From assembly GCA_029260555.1 (NCBI GenBank), contig JAJDCZ010000022.1:62001-126000 (forward strand): a stretch of DNA of 64,000 nt, read 5' to 3'. This document shows, in pieces, positions 45,073 to 53,440 of this stretch. This DNA comes from Phycisphaerales bacterium. GTDB lineage: Bacteria; Planctomycetota; Phycisphaerae; Phycisphaerales; UBA1924. The position numbers were made by a program, and so were the translations under genes. Positions within the stretch are counted from its first letter, which is position 1, and every line of letters begins with the position of its first letter. The notes under the pieces were generated by a model that did no database searches, was not told the DNA's origin, and worked only from the letters and a program-made list of their open reading frames with translations.

Positions 45073-46058
45073 TGCGACACGATCCACAGAATGGTCAGCT
45101 CAAGGTTTTTTCAGGCCGACACAGCATTGAGTTGACGAAAAAGATTTGTGATCGCCTGGCGATTCCCATGGGCGTTGCCAGGACGACGACATTTCCTGAT
45201 GGCGAGATATTCGTTTCGCTTGATGAGGATGTTCGGGGGAGCGACTGTTTTCTGGTGTTGTCGACCTGTACGCCTGTGAATGAAAACCTGATGGAGCTTT
45301 TGATCACGCTGGACTGCTTGCGTCGGGCTTCAGCGGGTCAGGTGACGGTGGTGCTGCCTTATTACGGCTATGCAAGGCAGGATCGTAAAGACGCTGGGCG
45401 AGTGCCGATTACTGCCAAGCTGGTGGCAAACATGATCACAGCTGCCCGGGCGGACCGGGTGGTTTCGATTGATCTTCACGCAGCCCAGATTCAGGGGTTT
45501 TTTGATATACCCGTGGATCATTTGTCAGCATCGCCAGTGTTTCTGGATTATTTTCGTTCAATCCGCAGCGAACTCAACGAGCTTTGTCTGGTGAGTCCGG
45601 ATGTGGGTAATGTGAAGGTGGCTGAGAGCTTTGCAAATTTTCTTGATGCGGACATCGCCATTATTAATAAACGGCGTATCAGCGGCGACAAGGTTTCGAC
45701 TGGGCACTTGATCGGATCGGTCAAGGGCAAGACCGTGTTGATGGTCGATGACATGATTTCTACAGCGGGCACGATGTGCGAAGCAGCCAAACTGGTGATG
45801 GAGGAGGGGGCGAACGAAGTGATGATCGCAGCGACGCACGCGGTGCTGTCGGGCAAAGCGATGGAGCGGATATCACAGAGCCCGATTACGAGGGTGGTGG
45901 TGACGAATACAATTCCGCTGGGCGATCGTTGTGATGCGATCAGGGGCAAGCTGGTAGAACTTTGTGTGAGTCCGCTGCTGGGTGATGCGATCTATCGGAT
46001 TCATCACAAGCAGTCGGTGAGTGCGTTATTTCGAAATACTGCGGGCGCCAAGCGTTGA
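45072..46058 (+). CDS. prs: Ribose-phosphate pyrophosphokinase
   Basis: Makes PRPP from ribose 5-phosphate and ATP, for nucleotide, His and Trp synthesis. 328 residues. FPDGEIFVSLDEDVRGSDCF near the start, VVLPYYGYARQDRKD flexible loop, IDLHAAQIQGFF with metal-binding His, and TVLMVDDMISTAGTMCEA, the PRPP-binding loop. Class I enzyme by its allosteric-type C-terminus. Translation is coupled to the uridylyltransferase by the one-base overlap. Confidence 0.96.
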   Translation: MRHDPQNGQLKVFSGRHSIELTKKICDRLAIPMGVARTTTFPDGEIFVSLDEDVRGSDCFLVLSTCTPVNENLMELLITLDCLRRASAGQVTVVLPYYGYARQDRKDAGRVPITAKLVANMITAARADRVVSIDLHAAQIQGFFDIPVDHLSASPVFLDYFRSIRSELNELCLVSPDVGNVKVAESFANFLDADIAIINKRRISGDKVSTGHLIGSVKGKTVLMVDDMISTAGTMCEAAKLVMEEGANEVMIAATHAVLSGKAMERISQSPITRVVVTNTIPLGDRCDAIRGKLVELCVSPLLGDAIYRIHHKQSVSALFRNTAGAKR

Positions 46059-46137
46059 TGCCCGTTTGAAAAAATTAGTCGATCATTGGAAGGGTATTGT
46101 GCCTTTTCGATGAATAGCGAAGGAAGGATCGAGTAAT

Positions 46138-46788
46138 ATGAGTCATGAAACTCCGGTACTCAGTGCCAGGAAGAGAGAGCGTCTGGGTTCGCGTTATGCC
46201 CGTCGTGTGCGTGATGCGGGCAATCTTCCTGCGGTGGTGTATGGCCATAAGCAAGACCCGGTTTCCATCAGCATGGATGCCAAGGAAACGCTGGGTCATA
46301 TTTACAAGGGTGTGAAGCTTTTTTCTCTGGACATTGAGGGTGAAGAGCAGATCGTGCTTTTGAAGGATCTGCAGTATGACTATCTGGGCACGAACATCAT
46401 GCACATGGACTTTGCTCGTGTGGATTTGACTGAGCGGGTGAATGTGCGTGTGCCTTTGCACTTGATAGGTGATGCAGAAGGCCTGAAGACATCAGGAGCG
46501 CTTTTGATTTCAGGTATTGCCGAGATTGAGCTTGAGTGTCTGGTGACGAATCTGCCGGAGTTTATCGAGGTTGATATTTCCGGGCTTGATGTTGGCGATC
46601 CCATGACTGCCGGCAAGGTGCAACTGCCACTGGACACGATGGTTCTGCTGACGGATCCAGAGACGCTTGTTGCCAATATCGTTATTCAGGCTGCTGAAGA
46701 GACTGACGAGGAGGCTCAGGTGGCGGGTGCTGAGGGCAGCGAGCCTGAGGTGCTTACGCAGAAGAAGGATGAAGCTGACAGCGAGTGA
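46138..46788 (+). CDS. rplY: 50S ribosomal protein L25 / general stress protein CTC
   Basis: 216 residues: N-terminal 5S rRNA-binding domain (RLGSRYARRVRDAGNLPAVVYG) and the C-terminal beta domain of CTC/TL5-type long L25 (about 95-185, DLTERVNVRVPLHLIGDAEG, then IEVDISGLDVGD), with an acidic tail. GAAGGATCG precedes the ATG. pth follows, a very common pair. Confidence 0.95.
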   Translation: MSHETPVLSARKRERLGSRYARRVRDAGNLPAVVYGHKQDPVSISMDAKETLGHIYKGVKLFSLDIEGEEQIVLLKDLQYDYLGTNIMHMDFARVDLTERVNVRVPLHLIGDAEGLKTSGALLISGIAEIELECLVTNLPEFIEVDISGLDVGDPMTAGKVQLPLDTMVLLTDPETLVANIVIQAAEETDEEAQVAGAEGSEPEVLTQKKDEADSE

Positions 46789-46821
46789 GTCAGTTACTGG
46801 TTTGAAAAAGGCATCGGAGCA

Positions 46822-47496
46822 ATGAAGTTGATCGTCGGTCTTGGAAATCCTGGACGCCAGTATGAGCGCACGAGGCACAATGTGGGCTTTCGTGTGCTTG
46901 ATGCGCTGGTGGCTCGGCATGCGCCGGGCGCGGTCGCCAAGGGACGGTTTAATGCTGCGACATACGAAGCGCGGGTTGCAGATGAGCGTTGTGTGCTGAT
47001 CAAGCCGGGGACTTTCATGAACCGGTCTGGGCAGAGCGTTTCTCAAGCGTTGAGTTTTTACAAGCTGGATCCTGCCAGTGACTTGCTTGTGATCGTTGAT
47101 GACACGGCATTGCCAACGGGGCAGATCCGTTGCAGGCAAAGTGGTGGCACCGGCGGGCACAACGGGCTGGCGGACATTCAAAGGGCTCTTGGGACCAGTG
47201 ACTATGCGAGGGTTCGCGTAGGGATTGATGCCAAGCCTGCGGTGATGGACCTTGCGGACTATGTGCTGGGGCGTTTTACGCCTGAGCAGGAGACGATGCT
47301 TGGATCTGCGATTGACCGAGGTGTTGAAGCTGCGGAAGTGTTTGTCAAAGCGGGTATCAAGGAAGCGATGAATCGTTTTAATGAAAAAGCCCGCAACGAT
47401 GGCGATTCACAAAGCCAGAATAAGAAAGAAAGCAAGGGAAATGGTGGTGGGGGACATGGTGCTTCGCAAGTGCATCCGGGCTGGCTGGATGGATGA
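46822..47496 (+). CDS. pth: Peptidyl-tRNA hydrolase
   Basis: Frees tRNA from peptidyl-tRNA lost by stalled ribosomes. 224 residues. MKLIVGLGNPGRQYERTRHN holds the catalytic His20-region and Asn; KPGTFMNRSGQ, VDDTALPTG with the Asp, and GTGGHNGLADIQRALG are the other family motifs. The enzyme core ends near residue 188; a 35-residue tail rich in Gly, Lys and Asn (SQSQNKKESKGNGGGGHG) follows. It lies 33 bases behind rplY. Confidence 0.96.
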   Translation: MKLIVGLGNPGRQYERTRHNVGFRVLDALVARHAPGAVAKGRFNAATYEARVADERCVLIKPGTFMNRSGQSVSQALSFYKLDPASDLLVIVDDTALPTGQIRCRQSGGTGGHNGLADIQRALGTSDYARVRVGIDAKPAVMDLADYVLGRFTPEQETMLGSAIDRGVEAAEVFVKAGIKEAMNRFNEKARNDGDSQSQNKKESKGNGGGGHGASQVHPGWLDG

Positions 47497-47595
47497 GTTG
47501 GAGTAATGGTTTTTGAACTGAATGGCAGGCGCAACTGAATGAAGCGCGAAAATGAATGCTCGATCCTGAGCAGACAATGAGGAAGGCGAATAACA

Positions 47596-48117
47596 ATGTC
47601 TGAGAGTCGCACGAATGTTTACGAGGGGATGTTTCTGATCAGCCAGGCTGAGGCAGCAATGCTCGGCGAGGTGATCGATCACATCAAGGATCTGCTTGAG
47701 CGTGCTGGTGCTGAGCTGATCGCAATGAAAAAGTGGGACGAGCGCAGGCTGGCCTACGAGATCGACAAGCAGCGTCGAGGTGTGTACATCCTGACATACT
47801 TCCGGGCACCAGCAGAGAACATGACTCAGCTGGATCGCGAATGTAATCTTTCTGAGCGGATCATGCGAGTGATGGTCTTGCGGGCGGATCACCTGAGCGA
47901 GGACCAGATGAAGGCTGCGGACGCGATGCAGGAGCTTCTGGATGAAGCGAAGATGCGGGCAGCCAAGGCTGCAGAACGCGATGCGATCGGCCAGGGCAGC
48001 GGCGTGACCATGGGAGCCCCAGTGGCAGCAGATGCCAAGGTCGAAGAAACGGTTGAGGCAGAGACATCAGACGAGAAGGTTGCGGAGCCCGTTGAGGCTG
48101 CAGCTGAGGGCGAGTGA
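47596..48117 (+). CDS. rpsF: 30S ribosomal protein S6
   Basis: 173 residues: the S6 ferredoxin-like domain (NVYEGMFLISQAEAAML, RRLAYEIDKQRRGVYILTYF, LSERIMRVMVLRAD) to about residue 105, then an Ala/Glu-rich acidic tail about 65 residues long, longer than usual. S6 normally binds S18 on 16S rRNA. rpsR, the S18 gene that normally lies two genes on, is not in this cluster. Confidence 0.94.
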   Translation: MSESRTNVYEGMFLISQAEAAMLGEVIDHIKDLLERAGAELIAMKKWDERRLAYEIDKQRRGVYILTYFRAPAENMTQLDRECNLSERIMRVMVLRADHLSEDQMKAADAMQELLDEAKMRAAKAAERDAIGQGSGVTMGAPVAADAKVEETVEAETSDEKVAEPVEAAAEGE

Positions 48118-48250
48118 GAAAACTTGCACGAAGTTTGGGTTTCGATTGGATTTGTGAGGGCGGTTCTGATAGAGTCTGAGTTGGCTCGGGTTCTGGTACA
48201 GATACTCGTTCCGGGCGTACTGGAGCGAGGCTGATAGATTGGAGGATTCC

Positions 48251-48751
48251 ATGGCTGGCAGCTACAACAAGGTTCTGTTGATGGGTAACCTGACGCGGGA
48301 CATCGAGTTGAAATACACGCAGAATAACAACGCGGTGGCCAACATCGGGCTGGCGGTCAATCGCCGGTTTAAAAGTGGCGATGGGCAGATGCGTGAGGAA
48401 ACGACCTTTGTAGACTGCGAAGCATGGGGCCGAACCGCTGAGGTCATGAGCCAATACCTGACCAAGGGGCGCCCGGTGTTCATTGAAGGCCGACTTAAGC
48501 TTGACCAATGGCAGGATCAGCAGGGCAACAATAAATCCAAGCTTCGCGTCGTAATCGACAGCTTCCAGTTCATCGACAGCAGCGGCGGTGGTGGAGGCGG
48601 GGGTGGTGGTGGACAGGCACCTCGCAGTCAGCAGGGGGGCCAGCAAGGGAGCCAGGCACCCCAGCAGGCACCTTCTCAGACGGGCAGCCCGGTGATGGGT
48701 GGCGGCGGGGGGCCAGTCGAGAGCTTTGGCGAGGACGACATTCCATTTTGA
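48251..48751 (+). CDS. ssb: Single-stranded DNA-binding protein
   Basis: 166 residues. OB-fold domain at 1-108 (NKVLLMGNLTRDIELKYTQN, FVDCEAWGRTAEVMSQYLTK), a flexible Gly/Gln linker with a run of ten Gly (48583-48612 region), and the conserved acidic tip FGEDDIPF that docks replication and repair proteins. ATG 48251 has GGAGG seven bases upstream. It sits between rpsF and rplI, as in most bacteria. Confidence 0.96.
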   Translation: MAGSYNKVLLMGNLTRDIELKYTQNNNAVANIGLAVNRRFKSGDGQMREETTFVDCEAWGRTAEVMSQYLTKGRPVFIEGRLKLDQWQDQQGNNKSKLRVVIDSFQFIDSSGGGGGGGGGGQAPRSQQGGQQGSQAPQQAPSQTGSPVMGGGGGPVESFGEDDIPF

Positions 48752-48849
48752 TGGACCTAGGCTTGGTGCTGAAATAATCAGTTATCGTTGGGGCACGCCT
48801 GCGTTTGGCGATGCTCCTGAACTTTCGATCAAGGAAAGGACAGCGGATC

Positions 48850-49425
48850 ATGGCAAAGACAGTTCAGTTACTATTGACAGAGAATGTGGACAACCTCGGC
48901 ATCATCGGGGATGTGGTGAATGTGAAGCTCGGGTATGCCAGGAATTACCTGCTCCCGCGTCAGATGGCCACGGTGCCTACGGACGATGCGGTGCAGGCGG
49001 TTGCTGAGCGTCGCGTTGAAGCTGAGAAAATGGTGGCGCTGCATCGCAAGGATCGTGATGCTCTGTGTCAGCGGCTCACGGACATTGAAATCACCATGGA
49101 GCGTTCGTGTAACAACCAGGGTGTGTTGTATGGCTCGGTGACTCAGGAGGACATCGCGGGTGCGTTGAACTCGCTGGGATATGCGGTGAGGCCTCGGGAT
49201 GTGAGGCTGCCGGTGGCGATCAAGAGGCTCGACTCATACGAGATTCTGCTCAAGTTTGATGCAGACCTGGAATCGACCATCAAGCTCTGGGTGACCTCAA
49301 ACCGTGAACTCGATGAAGATGAACGCGAAGAGATGGAGTTTGACAACGAAGGCAATCTGATCGAAAAGCCTGCCAAAAAGGGAAAGGCTGAGGAAAAATC
49401 CGAGCCAGCAGCTTCTGAGGGCTGA
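48850..49425 (+). CDS. rplI: 50S ribosomal protein L9
   Basis: 191 residues. The N-terminal domain has VQLLLTENVDNLGIIGDVVN and the LGYARNYLLPRQMA signature; a long helix follows and then the C-terminal rRNA-binding domain (QGVLYGSVTQEDIAGALN), with a charged Lys/Glu tail beyond normal length (about 148). ATG 48850 is the family start and has AAGGACAG upstream. A strong terminator follows. Confidence 0.95.
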   Translation: MAKTVQLLLTENVDNLGIIGDVVNVKLGYARNYLLPRQMATVPTDDAVQAVAERRVEAEKMVALHRKDRDALCQRLTDIEITMERSCNNQGVLYGSVTQEDIAGALNSLGYAVRPRDVRLPVAIKRLDSYEILLKFDADLESTIKLWVTSNRELDEDEREEMEFDNEGNLIEKPAKKGKAEEKSEPAASEG

Positions 49426-49460
49426 GCCTATTAGAGTCAGACATTCAAATAACCAGAGCG

Positions 49461-49491
49461 ACCGGTTTCCTGATGGAAGCCGGTTTTTTTA
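49461..49491 (+). terminator. Intrinsic terminator after rplI
   Basis: ACCGGTTTCC (49461-49470) pairs with GGAAGCCGGT (49475-49484) over 10 bp with one G-U pair and a TGAT loop, followed by TTTTTTATC. It closes the rpsF-ssb-rplI transcript. Confidence 0.93.
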
Positions 49492-49703
49492 TCTTGTGGT
49501 TTTTTACTCAGGCGTGGTGTTTGAAGATGTATCTGGTGGCTTGTAAGCGGCAGCGAAGACCAATTCCTGACGGCCCCGGCTCGTTTTGATTATGACATTG
49601 TTGGGAAGGTTCTATCGTCCTGTCCTGTTTGAGCTGGAGCATCCCAGAGGTCAGCATGGCCGACTCGAAGACTCGCTGGCCATGGCACACTTATTAGACG
49701 GGT

Positions 49704-51515
49704 TTATTTTTGAGACCTGTTCAGGAGCAGGCCGCCTTCGTATTCGGAGACGACTTTCTTGCCAATGACGAACTTGACGATGCGCACGCCTTGGGTGACG
49801 CGGAAGAGGAGCATGAGTTCCTGATCGTCTCTTGAGCGTGTCAGGGCGGTGGGGATTTCAGACATGGCTCGCATGGGTTGACTGGGTGTGTAACGGATAT
49901 CGCCTTTGTTTCGGTCGCGATAGACATAGCCGACCGCGGGGTACTGTCGCCCTTGATCGTCGATGAGTGCAGGGGCTAGCACGCGTTCAGCAGCGTCCAG
50001 CGATTTTCCCAGCAGACTCGAACGAGAAGTGGGTGAGACATCAACTTGAACCATGACGGTGTCATTGGTGACGCCAAAGAGGCTCACGCGAAGAGCTTTT
50101 TCAGTAACTCTCAGTGAGAGCTGCTCAGCGGTGAAGGCAGCCTGGCCATCAATGATGTGATTGGTGTCGTCGACCTGAAGGCTTCGCTCCTGGCCTTTTT
50201 GCAGTGTAATTCTAAAAGGAAGGCTGTTGCGAGCGACGATGCCATCGAACTGGCCTGACTGGTTCCCGCTTCGTCGATTGCGTCTTGGGTCGATATTAGA
50301 GATGTTTGCAGCACCCGTGCTATCCAGATCGTCAATGTCGACCTTGTTGGAGTGGATGAGCTCACCTTCGTTGACAGCCGCGGTTCGGTCATCAGGTGTA
50401 CTGAAATCCTGGGAGTTTCGCATCGCTGGTTCAAAGTCAAGGCGAGCACCTTTGACATACAAAGCAACGGGCGTGAAATCAGGTGGGATAACAAACTCAA
50501 AGCCCATGTCAACATCCTGCTGGGAGCCTCGAGAGGGGATGGCCAGTGCGGAGGTGTCAAAGAGGAACCGTGCGTAATCATCAGCCTCGGCATTGTCCAG
50601 CGAAACGCAGGCGATAGGAAAGAGGGTTTTGGCTTTTCCTTCAGAGGATTCAGCGATCAGGCGGATCTGAGCGCTGGTGATGATGATCTGGCCACTTTTT
50701 TCCTTGGCGCCTGATCCGAAGCGGATGATGAAGCCTTCGATGTGTGAGCCTGTGGGATAGGGCTCTTCATTGATATCCACAGCGTTCTGGGTGGAGTCAA
50801 AGCCGTCATTCAGAAGATCGCGTGCAGGAAGCCCCTGATCCAGCCCCACGGTGTAATGGCTGAGAACCTTGCCATCCTGAGTGCGCATGGAAGTGGTTGC
50901 TTCGCCGAGTCGTACATCGCCATAGGTCATTTTGAGAGAGACCGGGACGATTTCGAGGTCTGGGTAGTATTTAGCCAGGGGTTCATTGGTGGCGAAGACG
51001 GTTTTAGAGAGCTGACTATAGAACTTGGCGGTGAGTTTGTCGGTTGGGAAGATGAGGCTTGAGGATTTGTGGAGGGAGCCGCTGTTGGTCCAGTCGATGG
51101 GCTGATATCCCCAGAGATTTGGGGGGAGGTGAAGGAAACCGATGGAGATGATGAGGATGCCTGAGACGATGGTGCCTGAGACCAGGCCACAGAACCCGCC
51201 TCCGAGCATGTTGGGCAGGTCATCGGGGGAAGCGTTGGCTTTGATGATGGAGTCGGTCCCGGCTCTGAGCAGGGCGAGTGAGACGGCAAAGAGAGTTGCC
51301 AGAGATATGCCCCAGGCGGTGTCGGTGATGAATGAGAGGAAGCCTCGCTGGGGTGCATTGTCGAGGATGATGTTTGCCAGGGGTTCCCAGAAGGCAAAGG
51401 CGATGGCACCAGCTGCGATGACACAGATCATGTTGAGGAGCGAGGAGAGGAAGCCTCTGGTCAGCCAGATGTAGGCGACAATTCCTGCAATGCCGATGGC
51501 GATGATGTGCATCAT
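49704..51515 (-). CDS. CvpA-family membrane protein with large C-terminal domain
   Basis: 603 residues. The N-terminal 145 residues are a CvpA-type membrane unit with four hydrophobic segments (about 3-23, 25-47, 62-85 and 108-130) and the loop NMLGGGFCGLVSGTIVSGIL, typical of the family. The remaining 450 residues are hydrophilic, beta-rich, with no family I know: repeated strands such as GFIIRFGSGAKEKSGQIIIT and FVIPPDFTPVALYVKG suggest two or three Ig-like or galactose-binding-type units outside the membrane. CvpA proteins affect colicin production and the envelope. It is downstream of and possibly co-transcribed with the two secretion-type ATPases. Confidence 0.75.
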   Translation of the reverse strand: MMHIIAIGIAGIVAYIWLTRGFLSSLLNMICVIAAGAIAFAFWEPLANIILDNAPQRGFLSFITDTAWGISLATLFAVSLALLRAGTDSIIKANASPDDLPNMLGGGFCGLVSGTIVSGILIISIGFLHLPPNLWGYQPIDWTNSGSLHKSSSLIFPTDKLTAKFYSQLSKTVFATNEPLAKYYPDLEIVPVSLKMTYGDVRLGEATTSMRTQDGKVLSHYTVGLDQGLPARDLLNDGFDSTQNAVDINEEPYPTGSHIEGFIIRFGSGAKEKSGQIIITSAQIRLIAESSEGKAKTLFPIACVSLDNAEADDYARFLFDTSALAIPSRGSQQDVDMGFEFVIPPDFTPVALYVKGARLDFEPAMRNSQDFSTPDDRTAAVNEGELIHSNKVDIDDLDSTGAANISNIDPRRNRRSGNQSGQFDGIVARNSLPFRITLQKGQERSLQVDDTNHIIDGQAAFTAEQLSLRVTEKALRVSLFGVTNDTVMVQVDVSPTSRSSLLGKSLDAAERVLAPALIDDQGRQYPAVGYVYRDRNKGDIRYTPSQPMRAMSEIPTALTRSRDDQELMLLFRVTQGVRIVKFVIGKKVVSEYEGGLLLNRSQK

Positions 51516-51637
51516 GAGTTTGATACTCCCGGAGTGCTTTGAGATGACGCCCTGGTGTGGTTGGGCGAGGCTTCTTGAATCAAGATGCGTTCATGTATAA
51601 AGACGCATCGGATGGGTGAAAAGTTCCCAGCGGGTCG

Positions 51638-53377
51638 TCAGGTGCCTGCTTTGGCAGCGGGCTTTGGAGCGGGTTTTGTTGAGGATTTCTTGGGAGAGGC
51701 CATGATTCGCATGACTTCTTCGACGCTGGTGATGCCTTGGACTGCTTTGCGGATGGCGACCTGTTGAATGGAAGGGAGCTGCTTCTTTTTGAGTTCAGCG
51801 CGCAGGCCTGCAAGATTGCCTTGCTTGAGCATTTCGCGGTCATCTGGGCCGATTGGGTAGACCTCATAGGCAGCGGTTTGGCCGAAATAGCCACCGCCAT
51901 TGCAGATCGGACAGACATCGGGCTTGTTTTTAATGATGACCTGGCCACCCTTTTTATAGAGTTGTTTGACTTTGTCAGCGGGGAGGCCGAGCTTCTTGAG
52001 CATGTCCGCGGAGGGCTGATAAGGAACCCGGCAGTTTGTACAGAGTTTTCGCATGAGCTTCTGAGCGATCACGCCATGGAGAGGCTCCGCAGCAGCATCA
52101 TCTTCACCTACGGCTTTATTCCAGATCTGGATGGCACTGTGGGCGTTGTCAGATTTGATGCAGAGGTAGGTACGAGTGCGATCGGTGTCACTCTGGGCAA
52201 TCTGCTTGGCGGTGTCAGCATCCGGGAGTTCAGCGATGCCTACGACATCGGGATCTCTGCGGAGGGTTGAGCGAACGAGGGTGGCGTGGTCAGCCCCTTC
52301 GTGCATGGGATCAAAGATATTCTGGCGGATGCCTTCCAGCGAGACTTGGGTATCAAACTCGATGGTCTGAACATTGCTGGTGTAGGCATCGTGCATGCGG
52401 ACGATGGCGTAGAGGGAGGAGGTCAGGCCGTTGTCAGGCGGTGATGCGAGAAGGACGACACCCTTGCCATCGTCAACAATTTGCTTGAGCGTATCCATCT
52501 GGTTTTCGAGCAAGCCCAGATCGTCTGCTTTGAAATCAACCGCGGTTTTCGGGTCAAACAAGAGGGTCATGCGCATGCCTTGGGCAGTCCCGCTGGTGGT
52601 GACACGGATATCGCGGCGGGTGGTATCGCCGACGGACATTTCGCCTGAGAGTTTTCTTCTGCGATCTGAGAGATCAAGCTTGGCAGCCGATTTCCAGAAG
52701 TCGATGAACTTGGCAGCATCCTGGGCTGAGAGCGTCTCGGATTGCTGGCGGACGCCATCGACCAGGAAGGTGATGACATGACGACCATCTTTACCCGTTG
52801 GAAGCACATCAAGCTGGGCAGCCCGAGCTTCACAGGCTTTGAGGTAGATGCCTTCAGCAGCGAGTCGGACTTGATATTCAGGTGTTTCTGAGTGTGGAGG
52901 CGCGATGACTTTGCCTTCAGCAGAGTGGATGGTGAGAGCAACTTTGCCCTGGTGTTTGGATGCTGCTTTAGTCTTGCGAGCTTCTTTGAATGAAGACATG
53001 TCCAGCTTGATCTGGAAGGCTTCTGGCACGCGGTCATCGCGGTTGGCGATGTTGATGTAAACAAGGATTTCGACGAAGAGCACTGCGGTGAGGCTTACAA
53101 AGGCGATGAAAATCGCCAGGATACCGGGTAGGGGGATCAGCAGGACGCCAAGGATTGAGAGTGTGGCGATGATCAGGTGAGCGAGGTTCCATTTTTTGCG
53201 AGCGAGGTGGAACCGTAAAGCGTGTTTGTCAGCGACAGTGGTGATAAACCAGAGCCATGCCAGGATGGGAAGCATGAGCAGCAGCGGTTTCCACCATGAG
53301 ACGAGCATGTACCCGAGTGATGCGGGTGAGCTGCTGATGTCGGTGAGCCAGTGGAAGAGGATTGGGGAGTCTTGCAT
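51638..53377 (-). CDS. Membrane-anchored GspE/PilB-like protein with degenerate P-loop
   Basis: 579 residues. Unlike normal soluble GspE, it begins with two or three membrane segments (about 24-47 and 68-110). The rest follows a type II/IV secretion ATPase but with lost catalytic groups: the P-loop position reads ASPPDNGLTSS (311-321) with Leu in place of the essential Lys; the Asp box (FDTQ) and His box are unrecognisable; the Walker B region RRDPDVVGIAELPDADTA keeps the shape. The two Cys pairs of the GspE zinc finger remain (446/449 and 489/492). It probably cannot hydrolyse ATP and may act as a structural partner of the PilT-like protein encoded 63 bases upstream. A Lys/Pro/Ala-rich tail ends the chain. 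Confidence 0.82.
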   Translation of the reverse strand: MQDSPILFHWLTDISSSPASLGYMLVSWWKPLLLMLPILAWLWFITTVADKHALRFHLARKKWNLAHLIIATLSILGVLLIPLPGILAIFIAFVSLTAVLFVEILVYINIANRDDRVPEAFQIKLDMSSFKEARKTKAASKHQGKVALTIHSAEGKVIAPPHSETPEYQVRLAAEGIYLKACEARAAQLDVLPTGKDGRHVITFLVDGVRQQSETLSAQDAAKFIDFWKSAAKLDLSDRRRKLSGEMSVGDTTRRDIRVTTSGTAQGMRMTLLFDPKTAVDFKADDLGLLENQMDTLKQIVDDGKGVVLLASPPDNGLTSSLYAIVRMHDAYTSNVQTIEFDTQVSLEGIRQNIFDPMHEGADHATLVRSTLRRDPDVVGIAELPDADTAKQIAQSDTDRTRTYLCIKSDNAHSAIQIWNKAVGEDDAAAEPLHGVIAQKLMRKLCTNCRVPYQPSADMLKKLGLPADKVKQLYKKGGQVIIKNKPDVCPICNGGGYFGQTAAYEVYPIGPDDREMLKQGNLAGLRAELKKKQLPSIQQVAIRKAVQGITSVEEVMRIMASPKKSSTKPAPKPAAKAGT

Positions 53378-53440
53378 ATACCTTGGACCTTCGTGATCTG
53401 ATGTCGGGCGAGAGGATTGATGATACGCTGGCGAGAGGGA

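Noticed and set aside
51638-53377. Sequencing error as the cause of the broken P-loop.
   Set aside because: No frame is lost, and the Asp box and His box are changed as well, which needs many substitutions rather than one error.
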